DNA from: Ahaetulla prasina
Lineage: Eukaryota > Chordata > Lepidosauria > Squamata > Colubridae
Direction: 5' to 3'
Assembly (NCBI RefSeq): GCF_028640845.1
Contig: NC_080540.1
Span: 157,812,438 to 157,876,437 of the forward strand
DNA length: 64,000 nucleotides
Shown: piece after piece, positions 56,101 through 64,000 of the stretch
Position numbering within the stretch: the stretch's first letter is position 1
Layout of the letters: the number at the start of each line of letters is the position of its first letter
Made by a program: the position numbers and the translations under genes
Notes under the pieces: generated by a model
What the model was told of the DNA's origin: nothing
The model's database searches: none
Seen by the model: the letters and a program-made list of their open reading frames with translations, nothing else

Positions 56101-59100
56101 AATTTACTTGAACTTCAGTAAAGCATTTGATAAAGTAGACCATAAACTATTACTTGATAAAATAGAAAAATGTGGGTTAGACATTATCACCACTAGATGG
56201 ATTTGTAACTGGTGACCAACCACACTCAACATGTAGTCCTCAATGGAACTGCATCTACATGGAGAGTATGCGATGGGGTATCCCAAGGCTGTTTTAGGCC
56301 TGGTACTCTTCAACATCTTCATCAATGATTTGGATGAGGGGATAGATGGGGAAATCATCAAATTTGCAGACGACACCAAGCTGGTAGGAATAGCCAACGC
56401 TCCAGAAGATAGGCTTAAGATACAGAAGGATCTTGAGAGACCTGAACATTGGGCACTATCTAACAAAATGAAATTCAACGGTGAAAAAAGTAAGGTTCTA
56501 CATTAAGGCAAGAACAACAAAATGCACAGGTACAGTATATGTGGTACCTTGCTCAATAGTAGTAACTGTGAGGGATCTTGGAGTCCAAGTGGATAACCAT
56601 TTAGATATGAGCCAGCAGTGTGCAGCAGCTGCCAAAAAAGCTAACACAGTTCTGGGCTGCATAACAGAGGGATAGAATCAAGATCATGTGAAGTGTTAAT
56701 ACCACTTTATAATGCCTTGGTAAGGCCACACTTGGAATATTGCATCCAGTTTTGGTCGCCACGATGTAAAAAGGACATTGAGATTCTAGAAAGAGTGCGG
56801 AGAAGAGCAACAAAGATGATTAGGGGACTGGAGGCTAAAACATAGGAAGAACGGTTGCAGGAACTCGGTATGTCTACTTTAATGAAAAGGACTAGGGGAG
56901 ACATGATAGCAGCGTTCCAGTATCTCAGGGGCTGCCACAAAGAAGAGGGAGTCAAGCTAGTCTCCAAAGCACCTGAGGGCAGGACAAGAAGCAATGGGTA
57001 GAAACTAATCAAGGAGAAAAGCACCTTAGAACTAAGGAGAAATTTCCTGATAGTTAGAACAATTAATCAGTGGAACAACTTGCCTCCAAAAGTTATAGAT
57101 GCTCCAACACTGGAAGTTTTAAAGAAGAAATTGGATAACCATTTGTCTGAAGTGGTGTAGGGTTTCCTGTCTAAGCAGGGGATTGGACTAGACCTCCAAG
57201 GTCCCTTCCAAATCTGTTATTCTCTTTCTGTTTCTAAAAATACTGGAACTGCATCTTTCTGGGCATCTAGGCAATCTGATAAAGTATACAACTGGCTTTA
57301 ATTTAAAGGGTTACTGCTAAGAGCTAAGCTAAAAGCATTTTGCGCTGAGAAGTCTAAACAACATATGCAGGGAGTGGGAGAGAACTACGTTGATTTCCAA
57401 ACATGGAGAATACACTGAACTTATTCATACATTGTGCTAAGTCCTGATTTGTTGAATAAACTGGGTGTGTGGGTCTCTGTATGTATCACACACTGCACTG
57501 TATAGAACTATACCAGTGGTTTTCAAACTATAGTTGGGCAGATTCACGTTGTGCAAAGACGAAGCTAACTAAGCCACATTGACCTAGCAGCTAGATTATT
57601 AAATAGTTTCTCTGTCTCATAAAAGGACAAAGGACAGGCTCATGTAATAGTTGTGTAGGCAAGCATTTAACCTGCAGAACTGCGCTCACATTGGCAGCTA
57701 TTTCATAATCGCATTGCTCCTCCTTCAGGTTCTCACATTTTTTGTTGACTTTTTATTTTTTTGCCTAGGATTTCCAAAGAACACAGAAATCCTTCTTTAC
57801 CGATTCTCTGCTTTTCCCATTAAACAATTAGAGGCAGAAAACCTTTCCTTAAACGATTTCCATTCCGAGTAGCTGTGGTAAAAATAGCAACAATGCATGG
57901 CTGTATTACAGCAGATAATTTATATTGTGAATTTTATTATACTAAGAATTTATTTCTCTTGTTTTCTTGGTTTCCCCCCTTCTTCCCATTTTCTCGTTTT
58001 GTGTGCTTTCTTTTCAGTTTGAAAAAGGATGGGAAGGGCAGATTTTTATGGATCCATAAACCATTCTAGGAATCTTTGTGGTTGAAGAATGGATTAAATA
58101 TAATGTACGCAAATCAATAGCACCTCCATTTACTGTCCTTTCTCTTTCCGGATGCAGGCTCTGATATAACAGCCTATTGCCAAGACTGTACTCATGTGTG
58201 ATTAATCAAGGTTGACTCAGCCTTCCATCCTCCCGAGGTGGGTAAAATGAGGACCCAGATTGTTGTGGTCAATATGCTGACTCTGTAAACCGCTTAGAGA
58301 GGGCTGTAAAAGCACTATGAAGCGATATGTAAGTCTAAGTGCTATTGCTATTCCCTCATACTTTTGATGTGAAGGTCTACTTATTTCCTCCGGTAAATGA
58401 CAGATAGTAACTTGAGTCCACAGGATAATACCCAAGCTGCTGTTCTGTAACTCCCAGCATCCACACTAGTTGCCCTGAGAAAAATTGGAGATCAAAACGG
58501 CAGCTATTAAAATCTGCCACTTCAGATCTGGGAAACTGATTCTTTTGAGTTGCATTAGCTGCATGGTTATTTTGGAGAACTCTCTCCTGGTGTTGTGGTC
58601 CCCCAGCAGTCTGTGGAGCTGGCAGTGGAGTCGGACAGTGAGGAGGCTGAGGAAGAACATGGCCCAGTCCTGGAGGCTAGGGAAGGCCCGGATGAGGGCT
58701 CTGCGTCGGAGGCAGAGATGGGGCCAGGGCCATCTGGAAGTGATGTGCGGACTCCAGAACCTCCAGAGGCTAACAGTAGTGAGGGAGAGGAACAGGAGGA
58801 GCCTGTTTCTAGTACACACACGAGAAGAGCTGCCAGAAGGCAAGAGCAGCTAAAGCAAAAAGGACGACTCAGGAGTAAGGCCAGGAGATGATTGGCCCCT
58901 TTTATAAGGCTTAAAAGACCAGCAATGGCGTTTGGGCTCTTTGTTGGAAAACAACATTGATAGTTTTGCTCCTTGTCTTGCTGCATTTATTTCTTGTCGG
59001 CATCTTTTACTTTTGAACTTTTGCCAAGAAAAGCCTTTGGCAGTTTGCCTAATTAGACCAAGATTGGTGATAAGACTGAAGAATTGTGTTATGAAGAATT

Positions 59101-62100
59101 TGCTTTGATTTAATTTGGATGACGCTGAGAATGAGTTAATTCTCAGCTGTTCTAATAAAGCCTGTTTGTTTTTGAACTGATTGCGTCTACTACTACCTAC
59201 TTGGGCCTGGGTCACAACACCTGGCCCGGCCCACTGCAAATCTCATTGCAAAGTGTGGCCATGTTCTGTTTCTCTCTCGTGACAGGAACACACCTTGACT
59301 AGGGAGAGATATTCCACTGCGGCTGAGCGGAGAGTTGTAGACCACTTTCTGACAGCATCATCACACACCCAGCAATGGACCCCTCTGCGTCCTGAATACA
59401 CCCAGAGTCTATGCTGAATGCCAAAGTCCTCTGCAGGGACAGAAGAAAAGCAAAAAATAAAATAAAATAAAAATTAAAAATACACTATTTACATTACCAA
59501 ACTTAGAGCTTTAAAAATTTACATTTATTCTGTTCAGTACAAATCTGGGACTCAAACTATGGCAATCTGTAAACAATGATTTATTATAGAATGTGTTGAA
59601 TGAACCCGATTACGGCTTATTTATAGTTAAAGCCATGGCTCAAGACAGCCGATCAAAGAAAATAGCAGCTTCCTTACAGCTACAGCAAAAGGCTGCACTG
59701 CTGAGTCAAAACAATGTAAATAAGGACAATAGACAGGAATGGCAGTTGCCGGTTTGCCATTTATTTGTAGCTTATTTGATACTGTAAATTTTGGTGTTTT
59801 ACTGTATAGTTTAATCTTCCGTTTCAATTGTTTTGAGTTTGATTGTAAACCGTTTTAAGATTTTTTTGGAGTTGAAGCAGTAAAAAGATGTTTGAATAAA
59901 GACTCATCAATATTGAAAGACCACTAAATATGACCATTTAAAAGAATACATGTATTGTTCTCCGCTATAAAACATGTGAGGAGAACCAGTGAGAGTAGAT
60001 CACACAGCTCTTTATAAAGGTAGCAGCCCCCGACTGATTCTGGCTGGTCCTGAAAAACCTAAGCAGAGTTGGACTTCATTCATCCTTAGATGGGAGACCA
60101 CCAGGAAATCTTGGGACTAGTTTGGGAAGACAAAATAGTCCCAGAAGGTGGCAGTGAGATACTGTTTCTGAGCAAACTACCGTATTTTCAGACTATAAGA
60201 TGCACCTACATTTAGAAGAAAAAATCAACAAAAAAAAGTTTTTGGCCTCCGCATGCCCCATTTTCCAGCCTTTTTCCTGCCCGTCTTCTAGGCTTTTTTT
60301 TCCCAGCCCATTTTCAAGGCTTTTTTTGGCCCTTTTTCGAGGATATTTTTGGCCCATTTCAAGGCTTTTTTGGCCCGTTTTTAAGGCTTTTTTCAGGCCG
60401 TTTTTCCCAAAAATTTGGCCAACCCCCCCAAGAAAACAGGCCGAAAAAAACCTCAAAAATGGACTGAAAAAGCCTCAAAAACGGGCCGAAAAAAGGCCTG
60501 AAAAAAGACATTCAAACATTCAACAGCCGGCGGGTGGGTGGGTGGGTCTTCGGCAATATTCGGTCTATAAGACGCACAGACATTTCCACCCCCTTTTGGG
60601 AGACAAAAAATGTATCTTATAGTCCGAAAAATATGTTATGTATCCTATCCTGATATGTTCACATATTACCAAGGGTGGTGCTCTACTCAAGAACAGGCAG
60701 AAGCATCCTCCTTCAGATGGGAGCTAAGACATGTATGAACTGAAGGATAGAAGAGCTGAGCACTGCAAAAACTCAGGGAACATGTCAAACCAAAGACTAT
60801 TTTGCACATATGTACTAAAAAATAGAAATGGGCCTATCCACCTTTCCTATTGTCAAAACGATAGATGAGGTCAATTCTTCTCAATCCAGTGCACTCTAGA
60901 TGTCTTAGAATTGCTGCTCCAATAATCTCCAGCCAACATGACTATAGTTCCCCAAAGGGCCACTATTAGCTACTGTCCAAAAATATCGTGCCAATTCACG
61001 ATGACTCTGACAGCCATGAGCCAATATCTGTTCTTCCTTTCTCACATGTAATGAGCGTGCAAATCTATAGGTTTCTCCTACTACTGTGCAGGACCAAGAT
61101 TATGGAGCAGGAGGCTAGGAATAAATTAACCTTGATATAATTTTACAATAAGGGATGCAGTGGCTCAGTGGCTAAGACACTGAGCTTGTCGATCGAAAGG
61201 TCGGCAGTTCAGGTGTTCGAATCCTTAGTGCCGTGTAACGGGGTGAGCTCCCGTTACTTGTTCCAACTTCTGCCAACCTAGCAGTTCGAAAGCACGTAAA
61301 AAATGCAAGTAGAAAAATAGAGACCACCTTTGGTGGGAAGGCAACAGCGTTCCGTGCACCTTTGGCATTTAGTCATGCCAGCCACACGACCAGAGACGTT
61401 TTCGGACAGCGCTGGCTCTTTGGCTTTGAAATGGAGATGAGCATCGCCCCCTAGAGTCGGTAACAACTAGCACATATATGCGAAGGGAACTTTTACCGTT
61501 ACCCTTTTAATTTTACAATAAATCAAAGAAATATAGTTCACATGATTATCCCCGTACAGTTTATGAATTTCCTACCATATTAAAAATTGCATTTGGACAC
61601 TAACATGTTTTGGAAGGACGCTTGGAGGCAACCAAGGTAATTCATTGCTGTAAAGGGAATTATAGAACCTAACATCTGTACATCCCTCAATAATCTCCTA
61701 CCTTTCTATGACTCACCATTAATGTTAACTTGCGCAACATGGAACACGATTTAAAATTTGCTAGCAATTAGATATAAACGCCCCCCCCCCCGCCTGCCCT
61801 ATTGCTAAAGGATGGGGAACATCTTGAAACAAAGACATGCCTTCTCTTTTCTTTAGGCCAGGCACCTTGTGCAGTCAAGAGGGTTGAAGAAATCACAAAA
61901 TTCTGAAATACTTCTAGGCTGCTCAAAAGCGGATAGGTTCTAGCTTTGTTAGAGGAAGAGGATAGCCATAGGGATTAGAAAGCTATCAGCCACTTACCTA
62001 CAAGGGCTCGATCTATAACGCGGATGGCAATGGTCATGAGAGTCCAGCATTTGGAACAGATCTCTGCGGAGCTGAAGGAGACAAATGATTCCTACTCGTA

Positions 62101-63296
62101 TAAAGGACTTACAAGATCATGTAAACATCGTAGTCAATAGGTAATCTTTCGCTTATAACCACTCGTTTTTAGTGACTGTTCAGTTACAATGGCACTGAAA
62201 AAAGTGACTTATAATTGTTTTTTACGGCCATTGCAGCATCCTCATGGTCGCTAATTGAAATTCAGATGCTTGATTCATATTGGTGACAGATGCAATATTC
62301 TAGGATCACGTGATCCTTTGATAAGCAAAATCTATAGAGAAGCCAGATTCACTTAACAACTGTATTACTAATTTAACAACTGTAATGATTGCCTTAACAG
62401 CTGTGGCAAAAGTCATAAAATTGGGCAAAACTCACTCCCAGCTGTCTCGTTTAGCAACAGTCGTAAGTTGACCTGTACCGTACAGTCTTGAATTCTCTTC
62501 CGGCTTGTCAATATGGCCAGTGGTAAGGATGGAATTTTTAGTGCCACAGTATGATTTAGGTAATTCATGCTAATATACCTACCAATAAATGCACTTATTA
62601 GAACCAGCTTTATTTCCAAGCACTGGTTTGAGTTGCATATGTTGACTTAATCACATGGCTTACAAAAGAAGGCAGAAAAGCAGAATGCCTTCCCACCAAT
62701 GTCTTGGACAGTAGAATTGTGGTAGAATTGTTGCCTTGAGATTTTAAAAATAAATATAGCTAAACGAAGCTGGGAATGAGAACTCTTTGTTCAGGATGGG
62801 AAGATCTAGTTTCTCAGAGGCAACTGACAATACAGGAAGTCGTTTTTATTATCTTGTCCCCTGGCAATCTTCCCTTCCTGTTGACATAAAATATATCATA
62901 AAGTTTGGAATCAGGTACAATAACCGCGTGTATGTTTGAGTGAAAATAAGGTCAATTGTGTGCAGTGGGGTTTACTGTTGAGAAGTATTTATAATACTGC
63001 AGCCCAAGGGATTCTATTATTCAGAAAACCAATCTTTTTGTAGCTCAGAGGCAGAGACTTTTCCAGGAAGGGCCATCTGAACAGTCTGTAGATCCAAGTA
63101 CAGTACATCATGTTCTTTCTGCATAATATTTTTCCCATTATGAATTGGCTAATGAATATCAAATAATGATCGCAGAAAGGTAAGAGTACCTGCAGCATTG
63201 CCTAACATCATCATAATCTGTCAGATCTATATCAAACACCAATTCCTTTTCTTGAGCTTGAAAAGCACCCATGTGGATGGTGTTATGCTGGACAGG
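44939..63296 (-). CDS. PRIM1: PRIM1, DNA primase small subunit (gene span, 5' end missing)
   Basis: PRIM1 (p48/p49) is the catalytic primase subunit; with PRIM2 and DNA polymerase alpha it makes RNA primers in the nucleus. Ten coding exons are present, right to left: 63296-63190, 62071-61998, 59430-59294, 55290-55229, 52235-52126, 50196-50120, 49029-48909, 47188-47119, 46514-46423, 45217-45021. Together they are 1,047 bp (348 codons plus stop) in one frame. They start at about residue 88 of the 420-residue human protein. Catalytic aspartates ([13 protein letters not shown]), the zinc cysteines and SGRRGVHCW are all present. Nine introns are seen; one is AT-AC. Exons for residues 1-87 lie beyond 64,000. 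Confidence 0.95.
45618..45850. mobile_element. Palindromic MITE interrupted at its centre
   Basis: Arms cccaaaaggtgcttttcc and the complement ggaaaaagcacctttgggg belong to the family at 31.87 kb. The middle is replaced by a U6-like sequence. Confidence 0.65.
45681..45778 (+). pseudogene. U6 snRNA pseudogene
   Basis: The stretch cacatatactaaaattgga, then ttagcatggcccctg and gcaaggatga, follows vertebrate U6 along nearly its full length with scattered changes (for example the ACAGAGA box reads acagaaag). It lacks a clean T-run terminator. Likely a retroposed copy, not an active gene. Confidence 0.88.
46423..46514 (-). CDS. PRIM1: PRIM1 exon: linker before the C-terminus
   Basis: Encodes [20 protein letters not shown] then [10 protein letters not shown], corresponding to the human CRELDAIS helix followed by a variable acidic linker. 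Acceptor attccttag, donor AGAG|gtgagt. Confidence 0.9.
46752..46985. mobile_element. hAT-like element (taccggttct family)
   Basis: Ends caggggtgctattcagc and tgaatttcaccactg with approximate 8-bp flanks (gtttaatt and gtttttaa). It is in PRIM1 intronic DNA and is related to the element at 38.76 kb. Confidence 0.7.
47119..47188 (-). CDS. PRIM1: PRIM1 exon: strand region near the active site
   Basis: Encodes [20 protein letters not shown] then TI, matching human [17 protein letters not shown]. Acceptor tctctttcag, donor ATAGG|gtatgg in phase 2, giving Gly where human has Ser at the junction. Confidence 0.94.
47229..47520. mobile_element. hAT-like element
   Basis: Ends cagttccccaacctttctgg and gggggttgaggacccct; flanks ctttaaaa and gtttaaag are near matches. 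A CA microsatellite (about 47,311-47,324) lies inside. Confidence 0.65.
47640..47962. mobile_element. Partial tagtcctcgacttac DNA element
   Basis: The left end is missing; the internal caagcaaagtcaatgggga phrase and the right end ggaagactatctgta are kept. Confidence 0.6.
48462..48712 (-). mobile_element. Sauria-type SINE, tRNA head missing
   Basis: The reverse complement of the 61.15-kb SINE body and tail: ggtaaaggttcccct, ctagggggcagtgctcatct, ccaaaggtggtcccta and gcagaagctggggcaag. Cut at its head end. Confidence 0.8.
48909..49029 (-). CDS. PRIM1: PRIM1 exon: catalytic RLD motif
   Basis: Encodes [20 protein letters not shown] then [23 protein letters not shown] carries the third catalytic aspartate (Asp306 in human). 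The start was chosen at the strong pyrimidine-rich acceptor ending tcattctgaag, in phase 0 with the preceding exon. A weaker acceptor at 49,010 would fit a human-like Trp split codon but needs an upstream exon I could not find. Confidence 0.88.
49108..49480. mobile_element. Copy of the tagtcctcgacttac DNA element
   Basis: Full-length: ggtagtcctcgacttacaac at the left and attgaggactacctgta at the right, forming terminal inverted repeats. Confidence 0.75.
50120..50196 (-). CDS. PRIM1: PRIM1 exon after the AT-AC intron
   Basis: Encodes [20 protein letters not shown] then VLEKK; with the split Thr it aligns with human TIHDELQQSFQKSHNSLQRW without a gap. It follows an AC acceptor (ctgccac), not AG. 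Donor AAG|gtaaac, phase 0. Confidence 0.88.
50351..51152. mobile_element. 802-bp hAT-like element with perfect 8-bp duplications
   Basis: Starts caggggtaaaatc, ends gcatttcacccctg, flanked by ggcccact on both sides (50343-50350 and 51153-51160). It holds cttcacacacac-rich and attttattttatt-rich stretches and a perfect 20-bp hairpin. No transposase frame. A close relative starts at 63,498. Confidence 0.85.
51187..51268. mobile_element. Short hAT-like fragment
   Basis: gtttctcaactttgg and ggttgagaaactc form an inverted pair about 80 bp apart. The middle has the aactcccagaactg phrase seen in other small elements. Confidence 0.6.
52126..52235 (-). CDS. PRIM1: PRIM1 exon before the AT-AC intron
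   Basis: Encodes [20 protein letters not shown] then [16 protein letters not shown], matching human through KILALVPE. Acceptor ttcttcag. The end is placed at 52126 (GAGA|ATATCC), because the GT site 34 bases further would add residues with no counterpart in the family and leave the wrong phase. Confidence 0.92.
52384..52750 (-). repeat. CR1 LINE, 3' part (left half of a split copy)
   Basis: Minus-strand 3' end with ttggaagggaccttggag and an ORF2 end readable as [17 protein letters not shown]. It continues at 54,041 after an insertion. An (ata)-like tail lies at 52,386. Confidence 0.85.
52800..53022. mobile_element. Palindromic MITE in an AT repeat
   Basis: Arms attgggttttctcccgcg-like and the complement ttacgcggagaaaaccc fold around gaagatgacgaatgagac. 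It is a known reptile palindrome type, here next to TA repeats. Confidence 0.7.
53027..53235. repeat. (TA)n and (ATAAT)n microsatellites
   Basis: Alternating TA from about 53,027 to 53,150, then pentamers of ataat from 53,158 to 53,230, ending at the BovB fragment. Confidence 0.9.
53232..54040 (+). repeat. BovB (RTE) LINE, 3' part
   Basis: Encodes the RT thumb and C-terminus: [20 protein letters not shown] (YADD active site), [48 protein letters not shown], and [19 protein letters not shown]. One stop interrupts the frame at about 53,731. The insertion is flanked by agacataccca (52750-52760 and 54041-54051), inside a CR1 copy. Confidence 0.92.
54041..54300 (-). repeat. CR1 LINE, right half of the split copy
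   Basis: The continuation of the CR1 at 52.4-52.75 kb: gcaaccgttcttcatgtttt, gttgctcttctctgcactc, ccaagtgtggccttaccaag. It matches the plus-strand CR1 at 56.7-56.8 kb in reverse. Confidence 0.85.
55229..55290 (-). CDS. PRIM1: PRIM1 exon: GGEGTIKK segment
   Basis: Encodes [20 protein letters not shown], corresponding to human GGQDVKKKVHLSEKIHPFI. Acceptor acatttctag, donor ATCAG|gtcagt, phase 2 out. Confidence 0.93.
55757..57238 (+). repeat. CR1 LINE, ORF2 RT to 3' end, decayed
   Basis: A degenerate [16 protein letters not shown], then [12 protein letters not shown] and [15 protein letters not shown], then [15 protein letters not shown] with FADD, all in shifting frames. The 3' end has caatcagtggaacaacttg and ttggactagacctccaagg. 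Nonfunctional. Confidence 0.9.
58203..58356 (+). mobile_element. Partial squamate SINE
   Basis: Lacks the tRNA head; holds ggttgactcagccttcca, gaggtgggtaaaatgagga, aaaccgcttagagagggc and the tail ctaagtgctattgctatt. Same family as 32.55 kb. Confidence 0.7.
58591..59219 (+). mobile_element. Solo LTR of a Gypsy-like element
   Basis: 629 bp from TGTTGTGGTCCC to GGGTCACAACA, flanked by perfect 5-bp duplications cctgg (58586-58590 and 59220-59224). It has a TATA-like ttttataagg near 58,909 and aataaagcc near 59,154. The first 300 bp are open (58,592-58,891), encoding an acidic then basic peptide ending [13 protein letters not shown]. Confidence 0.85.
58592..58891 (+). CDS. U3 open frame in the solo LTR
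   Basis: Open from base 2 of the LTR to a TGA at 58889-58891: first [21 protein letters not shown] acidic sequence with Pro/Ser runs, then Arg/Lys-rich ([17 protein letters not shown]). Frame offset and charge order match the chromovirus LTR frame at 44.2-44.5 kb. Probably the tail of a former pol; there is no internal region here, so no protein is expected. Confidence 0.4.
   Translation, partial: VVVPQQSVELAVESDSEEAEEEHGPVLEAREGPDEGSASEAEMGPGPSGSDVRTPEPPEANSSEGEEQEEPVSSTHTRRAARRQEQLKQKGRLRSKARR
59294..59430 (-). CDS. PRIM1: PRIM1 exon: SGRRGVHCW active-site motif
   Basis: Encodes [20 protein letters not shown] then [26 protein letters not shown] is the nucleotide-binding signature of archaeal/eukaryotic primases. 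Acceptor ctgtccctgcag, donor AAG|gtgtgt, phase 0 out. Confidence 0.95.
60020..60150 (+). mobile_element. 5S rRNA-derived SINE
   Basis: ctgaaaaacctaagcagagtt and cttagatgggagaccaccagg align with the internal promoter region of 5S rRNA (gctaagcagggt, ttggatgggagaccgcc). Too divergent and too short for a gene; 5S-derived SINEs are known in squamates. Confidence 0.65.
60179..60636. mobile_element. hAT-like element with internal degenerate repeats
   Basis: Terminal inverted repeats: ccgtattttcagactataag at the left and cttatagtccgaaaaatatg at the right. The inside has repeated units such as ggctttttttggccc, then their complement-like ggccgaaaaaa, making the whole element largely palindromic. Confidence 0.75.
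61152..61507 (+). mobile_element. Full-length Sauria-type SINE with 14-bp duplications
   Basis: tRNA-like head with box A (tggctcagtggctaaga) and box B (gttcgaatcc), a body with ccaccttTGGTgggaaggca and a BovB-type tail ending gaacttttaccgttaccctt. Flanked by taattttacaataa at 61138-61151 and 61508-61521. The match of the tail to BovB agrees with LINE-driven copying. Confidence 0.9.
61998..62071 (-). CDS. PRIM1: PRIM1 exon: zinc-site cysteines
   Basis: Encodes [20 protein letters not shown] then RALV. Its two cysteines and the Cys-Cys at the end of the previous exon form the primase zinc site (human C121, C122, C128, C131). Acceptor tccttcag, donor GTAG|gtaagt. Confidence 0.94.
62138..62482. 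mobile_element. Copy of the tagtcctcgacttac DNA element
   Basis: Recognisable from aatctttcgcttataacc to cgtaagttgacctgta with the internal gcagcatcctcatggtc phrase. Decayed ends. Confidence 0.55.
63190..63296 (-). CDS. PRIM1: PRIM1 exon: catalytic aspartates (first exon in the window)
   Basis: Encodes [20 protein letters not shown] then [18 protein letters not shown] holds the two metal-binding aspartates (human D109, D111). Acceptor gtttctttgcag, donor TGCAG|gtactc. It begins at about residue 88; earlier exons are outside the window. Confidence 0.95.
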
Positions 63297-63497
63297 CTGC
63301 AAAGAAACAAACAAAATACAACCCAGAATGAGCTCAAGTATTAGCATGATACTATAATTTATAATCTAAATTTCATTCCTTCATAACATTTCAGGCTTCT
63401 GCATTTTTTATTTTGTTAAAATCATGCTTGGCCACTGATATGCTGTTGTGTCATTTTCAGCCATTCAAACAACACATCACAGAGGAAAGGTTTGAGG

Positions 63498-64000
63498 CAG
63501 GGGTGAAATCTAAAATTTTTCCCTACCGTTTCTGTGGGCGTGGCTTAATTGGTGGTCAGATGACTGGGTGGGCGTGGCCAACAACAATAAATAATAAAAA
63601 TAATAAACAAAGTATACAAAACTATAAGCGGTACCAAAACCCAACTTTCACACTTTACACACACACACAACACAACACGACTCACACACACTGTAAAAGC
63701 AGCTGCACTTCACCCAGAATGGCCCCTGCAACAAGCAGGAACCTCACACTTTCACACTTTACACACACACAACACAACTGACTCACACACACACAAAATG
63801 CCACATACAGCTTTGTGAGATTTTGTGTGTTTGTGTAGTTAGAGTGAAACACTACAGAAACACACCAAATTTCAGAAAGCTGCACAAATATTTTATTTTA
63901 TTATTTTTATTTATTTTTTTAGATCGGGGGTCTCCAACTTTAGTAGCTTTAGGTTTGTGGACTTCAAATCCCAGAGTTCCTCATTCAGCAAAGCAGGATG
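63498..64000. mobile_element. hAT-like element, cut by the window end
   Basis: Starts caggggtgaaatctaaaat and runs in parallel with the 802-bp element at 50,351 (gtgggcgtggcttaattgg, aacaataaataataaaaat, cacactttacacacac). Its right end is beyond 64,000. Confidence 0.75.

Noticed and set aside
58485..58853. Candidate host gene of about 120 codons at 58.5-58.9 kb
   Set aside because: The region is inside an LTR with TG...CA ends and 5-bp duplications; the in-phase acidic frame is treated as an LTR-encoded frame instead.
60020..60150. A 5S rRNA gene
   Set aside because: Only the internal promoter region resembles 5S; ends and several conserved bases are missing, as in a 5S-derived SINE.
61160..61225. 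A tRNA gene at the SINE head
   Set aside because: Box A and B are present, but no cloverleaf with paired acceptor stem follows; it is the head of a Sauria-type SINE with its own duplications.

Overview
The window is nuclear vertebrate DNA, most likely from a snake. Two host genes lie head to tail on the minus strand: PRIM1 (DNA primase small subunit; 3' ten coding exons, about 63.3 to 45.0 kb) and, downstream of it, the complete NACA gene (nascent-polypeptide-associated complex alpha; about 31.55 to 9.7 kb). Adjacent NACA and PRIM1 is the order known from human chromosome 12. The snake assignment rests on the repeats: a BovB LINE, LINE 3' ends with AATAG-type tails, tRNA-derived Sauria-type SINEs, a 5S-derived SINE and many small hAT-like elements.

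Layout. 1-9,720: intergenic DNA downstream of NACA, with old repeats and no recognised gene. 9,720-31,550: NACA. The ubiquitous 215-residue form is built from eight exons (one non-coding). Between exons 2 and 3 lies a 2,796-bp in-frame exon for the muscle form skNAC, plus a candidate 111-bp cassette exon not previously known to me. A GC-rich TATA-less promoter with ETS and YY1-type sites sits at 31.5-31.66 kb. 31,600-45,000: PRIM1-NACA intergenic DNA, dominated by a 5.4-kb Ty3/Gypsy chromovirus (39,096-44,504) with 5-bp target duplications and nearly identical LTRs. 45,021-63,296: PRIM1 exons separated by introns full of nested elements, including a BovB LINE inserted in a CR1 LINE, a solo LTR, a U6 pseudogene and several hAT-like elements. 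PRIM1 exons encoding the first ~87 residues lie beyond the window edge.

Most notable points: (1) one PRIM1 intron has AT-AC ends and minor (U12-type) spliceosome signals, and only this junction gives a 20-for-20 match to human PRIM1; (2) the chromovirus pol frame runs through the polypurine region into the 3' LTR, whose U3 encodes an acidic-then-basic tail, and an unrelated-length solo LTR at 58.6 kb carries a similar frame at the same offset; (3) the chromovirus shows a Tf1/sushi-style self-priming site; (4) the skNAC exon lacks the tandem repeats of mammals but keeps the PPLIP motif known to bind SMYD1. NACA acts at the ribosome exit and, as skNAC, in muscle transcription; PRIM1 makes RNA primers with DNA polymerase alpha. 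Nothing seen links the two genes functionally beyond their adjacency.
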